64,000 bases of DNA from Lathyrus oleraceus (lineage: Eukaryota > Streptophyta > Magnoliopsida > Fabales > Fabaceae). Position 1 is the first letter of the stretch. Each line of letters begins with the position of its first letter. This document shows, in pieces, positions 47,799-58,400 of this stretch. The DNA lies in NCBI RefSeq assembly GCF_024323335.1, contig NC_066580.1:442533851-442597850 (forward strand). Reading direction: 5' to 3'. A program made the translations under genes and the position numbers. Under the pieces are notes generated by a model. It saw only the letters and a list, made by a program, of their open reading frames with translations. It had not been told where the DNA came from and did not search any database.

Positions 47799-48550
47799 CC
47801 GATAAATTAGTTTAATTTTTAGAAATAGAGGCATTTCACCTCGATTTTTTGTTACGTGAGATGAAATCATTATTATAAAATATATTATTTGTATTAATGT
47901 TTTTTTTACACTCTATACTAGTCTCTTAATTCTTAAAAAATATGATTAACAATAAAAGTTAAACACAAGAAAAATAAAATTAGTCCCTATATAACGGGTG
48001 CATAATTGTCGACAGTGCCATGATTATTTGAGTTTTTTTAATTGAAATGATAATCTATTATCTATCAAATAAAAAATATGTGTTTAAATTGTTAATTAAA
48101 TATAATTATTTTGGATTAAACACTCTTAATTTTATTAATTGATTTTTTAAACTGAATTACCCATCTTTTATCATACTAATTTACCATACACAATAATTAC
48201 TTTTCAATAAAATTTAAATTTTCTCTATATTCTCTATATTTCTGGCCCTCCCCCTTTCTCTCTGAACATTTTGGTTCTTCTCTCTGAGCATTTCATTTTT
48301 CCATAAAAATTTGAATTTTCAATCCGCTCAATGCATGCATGTGACTTGAAAAGTCACACGGGGAGATGGAAGAACATTCACGGGAAAAGGGAAAGTGCAT
48401 ACACAAAAGGCCTTACTATTCATTCTTTTGCTCAAAAACTCATTCTCTAATCTTCTTCCCTTCTTCCTCTCTCGCATCTAAAAGCCTTGACCGCTCATTC
48501 TTTGTTTAAAAATCCTAAAATCCACCATTGTTTTTGTTTCAAGCTTACAA
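47799..48550 (+). promoter_or_regulatory. Presumed 5' flank and leader of the LIN-like gene
   Basis: AT-rich to about 48190, then a pyrimidine-rich stretch (CCCTCCCCCTTTCTCTCTG, CTTCTTCCCTTCTTCCTCTC) typical of plant 5' UTRs, ending at the ATG at 48551. No certain TATA box was identified. Confidence 0.35.
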
Positions 48551-48802
48551 ATGAGAAGAAGACGGAAGCAAAATACTGCTGGAGTGTTGAATTCGTATTT
48601 ATCAGATTGGGCGCATTTGAATTTAGCGTATTTGTGGAAATTGAGGAACAATATTAAGAGTTGTATTTTTCATTCTCTTGAGATGTTTGTTGTTGATCCG
48701 TTTTTATCTAGGATTGATTTTGCGTCTGAGTTATGGAAAAACCTATTTCTTCCGCATATGAGTTTGATTGTAGGGTGGTATTCAGAGGAAAGACATAGGC
48801 TT
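48551..48802 (+). pseudogene. LIN/CERBERUS-like E3 ubiquitin ligase, N-terminal fragment cut by Copia-G
   Basis: 84 codons from the ATG at 48551 include NSYLSDWAHLNLAYLWKLR, then SLEMFVVDPFLSRIDFASEL and WKNLFLPHMSLIVGWYSEE followed by RHRL. The VDPF.SRIDFA.ELW..LFLPHMS.IVGWYSEERHRL string is, from memory, characteristic of LIN-type (LUMPY INFECTIONS/CERBERUS) U-box/WD40 E3 ligases, which in legumes act in rhizobial infection. The reading frame ends where the Copia-G LTR begins (48803), which adds a Cys and a stop. The rest of the protein (ARM-like region, U-box, WD40) is not in the window, so the locus is broken. It could be a partial paralogue that was never functional. Confidence 0.65.
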
Positions 48803-49227
48803 TGTTGAATTGTAATTCCTTGTGTCGAAACAGGTTGCTCGACAGAAGCAAGGAAGTGTTGAACCACCTAGTGTGTTGAGTAGAGTTAGCTATTTTGGGC
48901 TTTTATAGTTTTGGATTTTGGCTTGAGGTCCAAGTTAACCTAAATCTATAAATAGAGGGAGTAACCCTTATTTTGTAATAGAGGTGAATAGAGTATTCAC
49001 AACACTTGTAATTCACAGTATTTTGCAGTGGCAAAGTGAATAAGAAGTTTTCCATAGTTTATGGGCAGAGAGAAACTCTACAGAAATATATCACTCTTCT
49101 CCTTCATCGTTTTATACACTTTCTTTCTCCATTGTTCTTCTTTTTTAATTGTTATTGTGTGGGTAATTACAATCTTGTTCATCAGGATTGACTGAAATTC
49201 TCCATAGGTTTTAGGGGGTTTCCAACA
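48803..49227 (+). repeat. Copia-G 5' LTR
   Basis: 425 bp, TGTTGAATTGTAATTCC to GGGGTTTCCAACA. The TATA box CTATAAATAGAGG lies near 48946. Confidence 0.92.
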
Positions 49228-49241
49228 TCTGGTATCAGAGC
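49228..49241 (+). other. Copia-G primer-binding site
   Basis: TCTGGTATCAGAGC, one base after a spacer, matches the initiator-Met-tRNA complement used by most plant copia elements. Confidence 0.9.
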
Positions 49242-49275
49242 TCCGGTTTAACCGATTCGTGGGAAGAAAATCACC

Positions 49276-50145
49276 ATGACAACGAATCATTCAAACGGCC
49301 ATTTTCCAGCAAATCTTCTGATTCTCAAGAACAACAATTATGAGAATTGGTGCAAGCAGATGAAGGTTGTGTTTTGTTATCAAGATCTTTGGGATCTTGT
49401 GAAGGAAAGAGTATCAACGCTTGCAGAAGCCGCGATGGATCAAGAAAAGGTTGCACATAAAGAATTGAAGAAGAAAGATTATAAAACTCTCTTTATAATC
49501 CATCAATGTATTGATGCAGATAACTTTGAAAAGGTTAGTGATGCAGAGAAGGTGAAAGAGGTGAGGTTACAAACTCACAAAAGAACGTATGAATTGCTTC
49601 AGATGGAAGACAATGAAAGCATAACTGATTTCTTCACCAAGGTTACGAAACTGGTGAATCAAATCAAGGTATGTGGAGAAGTGTTGACATCAAGATCTGT
49701 TGTTGGAAAGATCTTGAGGTCGTTGGCTCCAAAGTTCGACCACGTGATAGTAGCCATAGAAGAGTCGAAAGATTTGTCAAAATTGACAAAGGAAGAGCTT
49801 CAAGGGACGCTTGAATCTCATGAACAAAGAATGGTTGAAAGAGTTGCAGGAAAGTCGAAGAGTGATATGGCTTTGCAGGCTCAATCAACAAAAGAAAGAA
49901 AAGGCAAAGGAAGCTGGAATGACAACAAAGGTAGAGGAGGTTACAACAATTCGACTGGTCGAAATCAACAAGAAGGAAACTCGTCAAATCAGAGAAAACC
50001 CTGGAACCAAGGCAACCAAAGAGGTGGTGTTGTAGGTAGAGGAAGAGGTGGTGGTCAAAAGCCATACAAGAGTCACACTCAATGTTACAATTGTCAGAAT
50101 TATGGCCACTATTCTAGTGATTGTCCAGAAAAGCATAAGAATTAA
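49276..50145 (+). CDS. Copia-G gag, 289 aa
   Basis: This open frame from the ATG at 49276 starts 35 nt after the PBS. It contains an N-terminal DUF4219-like region (ILKNNNYENWCKQMKVVF), a UBN2 capsid domain (VRLQTHKRTYELLQMEDNE, FDHVIVAIEESKDLSKL), a Gly/Arg/Asn-rich basic region and the zinc knuckle CYNCQNYGHYSSDC near the end. A short in-frame deletion is likely at VSDAEKVKEVRLQ, where Copia-C has about 12 more residues (SAKQAWEILEKAC). A TAA at 50143-50145 separates it from the in-frame protease. The product would be capsid/nucleocapsid; no sign of expression can be read from sequence. Confidence 0.85.
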   Translation: MTTNHSNGHFPANLLILKNNNYENWCKQMKVVFCYQDLWDLVKERVSTLAEAAMDQEKVAHKELKKKDYKTLFIIHQCIDADNFEKVSDAEKVKEVRLQTHKRTYELLQMEDNESITDFFTKVTKLVNQIKVCGEVLTSRSVVGKILRSLAPKFDHVIVAIEESKDLSKLTKEELQGTLESHEQRMVERVAGKSKSDMALQAQSTKERKGKGSWNDNKGRGGYNNSTGRNQQEGNSSNQRKPWNQGNQRGGVVGRGRGGGQKPYKSHTQCYNCQNYGHYSSDCPEKHKN

Positions 50146-53100
50146 GAAACTTATGCAAAGCTGGCGAAACATGGAGAAGAAGAAGAAGAGACATTGCTGA
50201 TGGTTACAACAAGAGAAGAAAAGAGATTCAAGGACCAGTGGTACTTGGACTCAGGATGCTCATCACACATGTCTGTAAGAAAAGATTGGTTTGTCAACAT
50301 AAATCCCTCAATGAAGAACATGGTGAAATTTGCAAATGACAACATTATAGCAGTTGAAGGTGTTGGTGATGTTCTGATTATGAGGAAAGATGGCAAGAGG
50401 TCAGTAATTTCAAATGTGTTGTACATATCAGGCATGAAGAGTAATTTGCTCAGCATAGGGTAGTTGGTCGAAAAGAACTACAAGGTGTCGATCGAAGACA
50501 AGATGATGAGAGTTCTCGACTCAAATGGAAGGTTGATCTTAAAGGCTCCAATGTCTCATAATAGAACCTTCAAGATTGAGCTTAATGTGATGGAGCATAA
50601 GTGCCTTGCAACAACAGCCAACAGAGATGAATGGATATGGCATTACAGACTTGGTCATCTCAATTTCAAAGACATCAGATATTTGAAGAGAAGAAATATG
50701 GTTTCAGGATTACCAGAAATCGACATTCCAAACGAAGTATGTGAAGAATGTGTGCAGGCAAAGCAACATAAGAATAACTTTAGTAAGGATGCAGGAAGCA
50801 GGTCGAAGTCAATTCTTGAAGTCATATACTTTGATGTATGTGGTCCTCTCCAGGTGGATTCGATTGGAGGTAAAAAAATACTTTGTTACATTCATAGATG
50901 ATTTCAGTCGAAAATTGTGGTCTTACCTGATCCAAAAGAAAAGTGAAGTGATCGAGGTATTTTCCAAGTTTAAATCTATGGTCGAAAGACAGAGCGGTCG
51001 AAAGATCAAGAATTTGAGAACTGATGGTGATGGAGAATATGTGTCGAAAGACATCGATATATTATATGTGAAGAAGGGATTGTGCATGAGGTGGTGCCAC
51101 CCTACACTCCACAGCAAAATGGAGTCGCAGAAAGGAAGAATAAAACCATCATGAATATGGTTAAAAGTATGTTAAAAGTCAAGCATCTACCCAAAGAATT
51201 ACGGGGAGAAGTTGTGTCAACTGCGACATATATCCTGAACAGATGTCCGACGAAGAAGCTAGAAGGAATCACGCCAGAAGAATGTTGGTCTGGTTTCAAG
51301 CCTAACTTGAGTCGTCTGAGGGTGTTTGGATCTATAGCACATAGACATGTGTCAGATAAGTTGAGAAGAAAACTTGATGACAAGTCCAATCAGATGATCC
51401 TGATAGGATATCATTCGACTGGAGGATACAAGTTGTTCGACCCAGTGAATAAGCAAGTAGTGATCACCAGGGACGTGATCATATATGAGCTTAAGGAGTG
51501 GGATTGGACTGAGAATGTCAAGAAAGATTCAGTGAGAATATTCTGTGATGAACCAGCTAGTGAAGTCGAAAGAGAAGTTCGACAGGAAGAAGTCAGAGGT
51601 GAAGTAGGCCCAAGCAGACCTCAAAGAACAAGACACATGCTTGCAAGGTTGCAAGAATGTGTGATTACATTAGATGATATGGTTGATGAAGAAGGTGAGC
51701 TGGTACATTATGCTTTCTACGCAGATGTCGAACCTGTCAATGCAGTTGAGGCATTAAAAGATTCGAAGTGGATGAAAGCAATGGACAGAGAGCTGAAGTC
51801 AATCGAAGTCAACAACACTTGGTCACTTGTCGAATTGCCCCAAGACAAGAAGGAAATTGATGTGAAGTGGGTATACAAGGTGAAGTTGAATCCCAAAGGA
51901 GAAGTGACTCGACACAAGGAGAGACTTGTGGCGAAAGGATTTCTTCATAAACAAGGAATCAATTTCGATGATGTTTTTGCACCTGTTGCTAGGATCGAAA
52001 CAATCAGGTTGGTTGTTGGTCTAGAAAATATGAACAATTGGAATATGTGTCAGATGGATGTGGAATGTGCATTCCTTAATGGCCCCTTAGAAGAAGAAGT
52101 TTATGTTGCACAACCAGCTGAGTTTGTGAAACATGGTGAAGAAAGAAAGGTGTACAGGCTAGATAAAGCTCTGTACGGACTTAAACAAGCTCCAAGAGCT
52201 TGGAACAAGAAGATAGACAGATTTTCAAGGGAGAAGGAATTTGTGAAGTGCAAATCTGAACATGGAGTATATGTAAGAAGAACCAGGAGTGAATTGCTTA
52301 TATTATGCCTCTATGTCGATGACCTGTTGATAACAGGTAGCTGTAAGAAGAAGATCGAAGACTTCAAAGGTGATCTCAACAAGGAATTCGAAATGTCAGA
52401 TCTGTGTGACATTTCATATTTTCTTGGCATCGAATTCTACAAGAGTGGTAGAGGTTTGATGATGCATCAAAGAAAGTATGTAGGCGAAATTCTCAAGAGA
52501 TTTGAGATGTAAGATTGTAACCCAACTTCGACTCCAGCTGAACCCAGATTACAACTGTCGAAAGATTTAGATGAAGATGATGTCGACCCAACCCAATATA
52601 GAAGACTTATTGGGTCACTTCGATACCTTTGTCATACAAGGCCCGACTTAGCATACAGTGTAGGTATGGTGAGTAGGTTCATGCAGAAGCCAAAGGTATC
52701 ACATCTAGAAGTAGCAACGAGGATACTAAAATATCTAAAAGGAACTCTCGACTATGGCATTTTGTTTCCTGCAGCTGATGAAGGAAAAGAATGCAAATTA
52801 GTGGGATACACCGACTCAAGTTGGTGTAGTGATGATGAGGATCGAAAATCCACAGCTGGTTATGTGTTTATGCTAGGTGGTGCACCAGTTGCTTGGAGTT
52901 TGAGAAAAGAGCCAGTAGTGGCATTATCGTCGTGCGAAGCAGAATACATAGTTGCTTCTCTTTGTGCATGTCAAGCAACATGGATGGTGAATCTGGTTGA
53001 AGAGATAACAGCAAAGAGTCATGGAGCAATTACCATGAAGATCGATAGCATGTCAGCTATCGATATGAGGTTCCATTATCTTCGAGTGCAGGTAGCAGAT

Positions 53101-53232
53101 GGAAAGATGAATGTGGAACACTGCAGAACTGAGAATCAGATTGCAAACATCATGACGAAGGGAGTGCAGGTCGAAGTGCTCAGAAGATTAAGAGCAGTGA
53201 TGAATGTAGCTAGTTTAGACACAATGATGTAG
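50146..53232 (+). pseudogene. Copia-G pol remnant
   Basis: The protease motif (YLDSGCSSHM) is in 50194-50463 and ends at an in-frame TAG (50461). Pre-integrase [11 protein letters not shown] and the CEECVQ zinc ligands are in 50464-50901. A frameshift near 50870, in an A-run, moves integrase to the 50741-51154 frame, and another near 51085 restores the first. 51082-52512 holds the integrase end ([12 protein letters not shown]), RT ([23 protein letters not shown] intact) and a TAA at 52510. RNase H follows in 52666-53232 (YTDSSWCSDDEDRKS, SSCEAEY), with a deletion at SAIDMRFHYLR. The stop TAG at 53230 lies in the polypurine tract. Confidence 0.88.
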
Positions 53233-53238
53233 GTGGTG
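53229..53238 (+). promoter_or_regulatory. Copia-G polypurine tract overlapping the pol stop codon
   Basis: GTAGGTGGTG directly precedes the 3' LTR. The pol stop TAG lies within it, as in Copia-C. Confidence 0.75.
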
Positions 53239-53440
53239 TGTTGAATTGTAATTTCTTGTGTCGAAGCAGGTTGCTTGACAGAAGCAAGGAAGTGTTGAAC
53301 CACCTAGTGTGTTGAGTAGTGTTAACTATTTTGGACAATTATAGTTTTGAATTTTGGCTTGAGATCCAAGTTAACCTAAATGTATAAATAGAGGGAGTAA
53401 CCCTTATTTTGTAATAGAGGTGAATAGAATATTCACAACA
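53239..53440 (+). repeat. Copia-G 3' LTR, truncated
   Basis: It matches the first 202 bp of the 5' LTR up to ATTCACAACA, with scattered differences, then stops. The remaining 220 bp or so of R-U5 are missing. Confidence 0.9.
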
Positions 53441-54990
53441 TAATTAATCAAGTGTATTAATTTGGAAAAGTATGAAATATATGCTATCATTGTAGCGCTA
53501 TCTGTTAAAACATGTTTTAGAAACAAAATTGTAGACCACATGAGTGTGATCTTTACTCATGAAGATGATTAGGAAAATAATAATTTGACGCTTGACGAAT
53601 ATTTAAACCCTGAAAGTCTAGAGTATTTAAAGGTTTATATTAGTAGTATAACCTTTAGGATGAACCTACTTGATTAAATCATAGGATTAAGTAACTTTCA
53701 TCTACTGTTGTGTAACTAAATTACTTTTATTGTATATGCTGAACAAGTTCTGATGTAGTTAGGATAGCTATTCTAATGCAGAAGTTCTAATGAAAATTTT
53801 TGATGGTTAATATAATTATTTTTTTAAACGGAAATAAGTTATAATTATTTTTATAAATAAAAAAAAGTTTATTGTTGATATAATTATTTTTATAGATGAG
53901 AATAAATTATAAATATTTTTATAAACGAGAATAATCTATCGTTAATATAATTATTTTTATAAACGAGAATAAATTATAATTATTTTTATAAATAAGAAAA
54001 AATATGTTGATACATTTATTTTTATAAACAGAAATAAATTTTAAATATTTTTATAAACGCACACACACGGGTTCTAAGCGTTTATAATGTATCAAATAAG
54101 TGTATTATTTTTAAAAATATTTAAAAATACTACTTGCATCAAAGAATAATGGTTGATGTATTTTATTAGTCTATATTTATAATTTTTTGAATGTTTATGA
54201 TCAATAAAACAAGTTATAAAATTGACAAATGAGATATCGCGGCATATAATATTAAATATTTTATTCTGGTATATAATATTAAATATTTTATTCATGTTAA
54301 CTTTGTTTTTGAATGTAATGTTTGGATAAATATATCACTCTTGATGAATTATATTAGTTTATAAATAAGAATTCAAAATAGACAAAACGTATTATGAATC
54401 TAGACGAAAAACCGTACAAATGCGCTGTATAATTTAGTAACATTGATATTTTGACCGTTGAATTAAACTTTAACAAGATAATGTTTTTTTACATGCAAAT
54501 GTAAATTAATATAATTCTTACCTCTTTCAAAAATTGATATAACCGCTAACATATTTTGCACTATCAATTAATTACAATTATTTATCAATCGCAGTTGTTT
54601 TGATTTTTTATAACTTTCTTTAAAATTATACTCATGAATAATTATGATGTATTAATAATATAATTTTTTTAATAATAACACTACACAATAACTAAACTCT
54701 TAAGAATAAAAATAATACTTCAATACTAAATATTGAAAAAAATTGGTGAATAAAATTAATGTATTTTACCTAATATTTAATCTAATACATTAATTTTTTT
54801 TAATGCAACATACTTTTATATGTTTATTAATGCAACTATTTGTTTTTATAATTTTATAATTAAAATTGAATAAAGTTGAAAAGACAAAACATATATTATA
54901 GAATGAGTGAAATAATTAAACTACTATTAGTTGAGCTAAATAAATATAAAAGAATGGTTCTAGAGTTTAATATCAATCGATATCATTAAT
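53441..54990. other. AT-rich spacer
   Basis: No coding region was recognised. It contains the tandem repeat at 53805-54060. No continuation of the LIN-like gene was found. Confidence 0.5.
53805..54060 (+). repeat. Tandem repeat, about 4 units of 60-70 bp
   Basis: Units begin GTTAATATAATTATTTTT or GTTGATATAATTATTTTT and contain AAACGAGAATAAATTATAA and TATTTTTATAAA. The copies are imperfect. Confidence 0.8.
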
Positions 54991-55443
54991 TGTTGGTGAT
55001 TTTAGTATTATCAATGTATTTTAGTAGTAATGTGATTTATTATAGGCCGATACAATTATGCGTTAAAGCTTGGAAACGAGTTAGGGGTAGTGCGGAGTGC
55101 ACGCTCGTCGAGCCAACGTATAATTGAATGCGAATAATTGAAACGGGGTTCCAAGGGGAGAAGCCCCTGGCGGGGTGCGGGGCAGTGCCCCGTTCGAAAT
55201 TTTCTTTTGAACAGTTGAACCATTTCCCAACCGACGTAACCGTTTCTGAACAGTTGCGTCTTTTCGGTTTCTGTTATTGATCTCCTATATAAGGAGTCAT
55301 TTGGCCTCAGTTTAAAGGAGAGAACGAAACCAAACTTTCTCTCTACATTCCTGAACATTTCTCTTTGCCAGAAACAAATTGTTCTTCAAGAATTATCCCC
55401 ACAAAGATTTCGTGAACTCAGGCAAGAATATGGTCGAAATACT
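54991..55443 (+). repeat. Copia-H 5' LTR, 3'-truncated
   Basis: It matches 60035-60487 up to GGTCGAAATACT. The terminal segment present in the 3' LTR (TTGTTCGGAAAGTGTACG... to CTAACA) is absent. A TATA box CTATATAAGGAG lies near 55288, and a GC-rich hairpin region at 55146-55192. Confidence 0.92.
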
Positions 55444-55461
55444 ACTCCGCACTACCCCTAA
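55444..55461 (-). repeat. 18-bp inverted filler copied from the LTR
   Basis: ACTCCGCACTACCCCTAA is the exact reverse complement of 55081-55098 (TTAGGGGTAGTGCGGAGT) in the same LTR. It sits at the deletion junction that removed the LTR end and the PBS. Confidence 0.9.
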
Positions 55462-55478
55462 AGTAATTTCTGATAATC

Positions 55479-58400
55479 ATGGCTGGAGGAAGCACCGTCA
55501 AGGAGATGACTACAAACTTCGGAAAATTGGACAAGTTTCAAGGACAAGACTTCAGGCGTTGGCAGAAGAAGATGCATTTCATGTTGACAACGTTGAAGGT
55601 GGTGCACGTCCTGTCTACACCGATTCCAGAACTTCTGGAGGAAGACACGGTTGAAAATCTGAGACGCAAATCAAAATGGGAGAACGACGACTACATATGC
55701 ATAGGGCACATTCTTAACGGTATGTCTGATCCCTTATTTGATATTTATCAAAACATAGAATCTGCAAAGGAATTGTGGGATTGTCTCGAATCCAAGTACA
55801 TGGCAGAGGACTCATCCAGTAAAAAGTTCCTGGTAACCGATTTCAACAATTACAAAATGGTTGAATTGAGGTCTATCATGGAACAATTCAATGAACTCCT
55901 CCGAATCCTTGGACAGTTCACACAACACAAATTGAAGATGGATGAAACAATATCTGTCTCAAGCATCATAGACAAGTTGCCTCCTTCGTGGAAGGATTTC
56001 AAACACAATCTGAAGCATGGAAAAGACGAACTGTCTTTGATCCAACTTGGAAGTCACTTGCGCATAGAAGAATCTCTAAGAGCGCAGGAGGATGACAAAG
56101 GAAAAGGCAAAGAAATTGTTGGACCCTCGGTTAATATGGTCGAAGAGGGTGGTAAGAACGGTAACAACAAAAACAAAGGAAAGAAGCGTGCTTTCAAGAA
56201 CAATAAGGGCAGTTTCGGTGCTAACAAGAAACCGAAACTAGAATGCTGGAAGTGTGGCAAAACAGGCCACTTCAAGAAGGATTGTCGTTCCGGCAAAAAG
56301 CATGATAACGCGAATGCAAGTGGTTCAGGAAAGGGGTCTAAGGACCAATCCGAAAACCAAGGTCAGAAATCAATTCGTGATTTGAATAGTTTGATTAAAC
56401 ATTCGGTTTCACTAAATTCTGAAGCATTCTATGTGCAGGATGATGCTATCGCATGGTGGATTGATTCTGGCACTACAACACATGTTTGCAAGGATCGTTT
56501 CTGGTTCAAGACTCTTGTTCCAGTGGAAGATGGTTATGTCCTCTACATGAGAGATGATCACTTCGCTCCCGTTGAAGGCAAAGGAAACGTGGTGCTAGAA
56601 TTCAGTTCTGGAAAGACTATTACTTTGTTTAATGTTTTGTATGTTCCTAAACTACGTAAGAATTTAATTTCTGGTCATGTATTAAATAAGCTTGGATACA
56701 AGCAAGTGTGTGAATCCGATAAATATGTTTTATCGAAGTCTGGTGTGTTTGTAGGATTTGGATATTATAATAATGGTATGTTTATGATGAATTTGAATGG
56801 AGTTCCTAATGATTCTGGTTCTGTATTTATGTCCTCTTCGAATGTTATCAATTCATCGTTATGGCATGCTCGTCTAGGACATGTACATTATAAAAGAATG
56901 CATGAAATGTCTAAAGATGATTTAATTCCTGTTTTTGATAAAAATGTAGAAAATTGTAAAACTTGCATGTTAACAAAGATCACTAGGCAACCTTTTAAAA
57001 CTATAACAAGGAAATTTGTCATTCTTGAGTTGATACATAGTGATCTATGTGATTTGCATGCTACTACATCATTAGGACATAAAAAATATTTTGTCACTTT
57101 CATAGATGATGCATCTAGATTCTGCTATGTTTATTTGTTGCACGCTAAGGACGAATCCTTAGATAAATTCAAAATTTATAAAACGGAAGTTGAAGTGCAA
57201 CAGAATGTGTTGATTAAAACATTACGTACAGATAGAGGTGGTGAATATTATGATCCTGTATTTTTCCAATCTGTAGGAATCATTCATGAGACTACGGCAC
57301 CTTATACACCTCAACAAAATGGTGTGGCTGAAAGGAAAAATAGAGTGCTTAAGGAAATGGTGAATGCCATGTTATCTTACTCTGGTTTGAGTGAAGGGTT
57401 TTGGGGAGAAGATATGTTAACGGCTTGCTATTTGTTAAATAGGGTTCCTAATAAAAGGAACAAGACTACCCCATATGAACTTTGGTATAAGAAACGATCC
57501 AACTTAACATTTCTACGTGTTTGGGGTTGTAGGGCCGTGGTTAGACTCCCGGACCCAAAAAGGAAAACTTTGGGTGAAAAGGGTGTAGCTTGCATCTTTG
57601 TTGGATATGCTGAGCACTCCAAGGCCTATAGGTTTTATGTTATAGAACCTAATGACTCGATTTCTATTAACACGATTATAGAATCGAGAGATGCCATATT
57701 TGATGAGAATTGTTTCTCTTCTATACCTAGACCAAAGGACTCTATACCTAATTCAGATGAATCTCTAAGGGATGATCATTCAAATGATGTGCCAAGTGAG
57801 ACACTTGAACCCCGTAGGAGCAAAAGAGCTAGAAAATCTAGATCTTATGGATCTGATTTTCAACTATATTTAGTTGAGGGATCAAAGGATCAGATTGACA
57901 CTCAATACTATTATTGCTATAGTATAGAGGAGGATCCAAGAACGTATGATGAAGCTGTGAAATCTCGAGATTCTGCTTTTTGGAAAGAAACAATTGACGA
58001 AGAGATTGGTTCTATCATGGAAAATAATACTTGGGTATTATCTGATTTACCACCAGGTTGCAAACCATTGGGTTGCAAATGGATCTTCAAAAAGAAGATG
58101 AAAGTCGATGGTACAATTGACAAGTTTAAAGCTAGATTAGTTATCCAAGGCTTCAGACAAAAGGAAGGGATTGATTATTTCGATACCTATGCTCTTGTTA
58201 CCCGTATCACTACTATTAGATTGTTGATTGCCTTTGCGGCTATTCATAATCTAGTGATTCATCAAATGGATGTCAAAACAGCATTTCTGAATGGTGATTT
58301 GGAGGAAGAAGTGTATATGAAGCAACCTGAAGGATTTGTAATGCCTGGTAATGAGCATAAAGTGTGTAAGCTAGTTAAGTCGTTGTATGGGCTGAAACAA

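Larger units (their letters stand above)
48803..53440 (+). mobile_element. Copia-G: LTR retrotransposon with truncated 3' LTR
   Basis: The 5' LTR is 48803-49227, the PBS follows at 49228, then gag, pol, PPT and a 3' LTR from 53239 cut off at 53440. It belongs to the same lineage as Copia-C (similar gag, [18 protein letters not shown] protease, GGTGGTG polypurine tract). The expected duplication of GGCTT (48798-48802) is absent on the right because the 3' end is deleted. Multiple stops and frameshifts disable pol. Confidence 0.9.

Noticed and set aside
55056..55358. 100-codon minus frame, repeated at 60157-60402
   Set aside because: It lies antisense inside the Copia-H LTRs; the repeat of the frame simply reflects the LTR duplication.
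55379..55654. 91-codon plus frame overlapping the Copia-H gag start
   Set aside because: It is in another frame of the LTR/gag junction; the gag frame 55479-59474 is clearly the real one.
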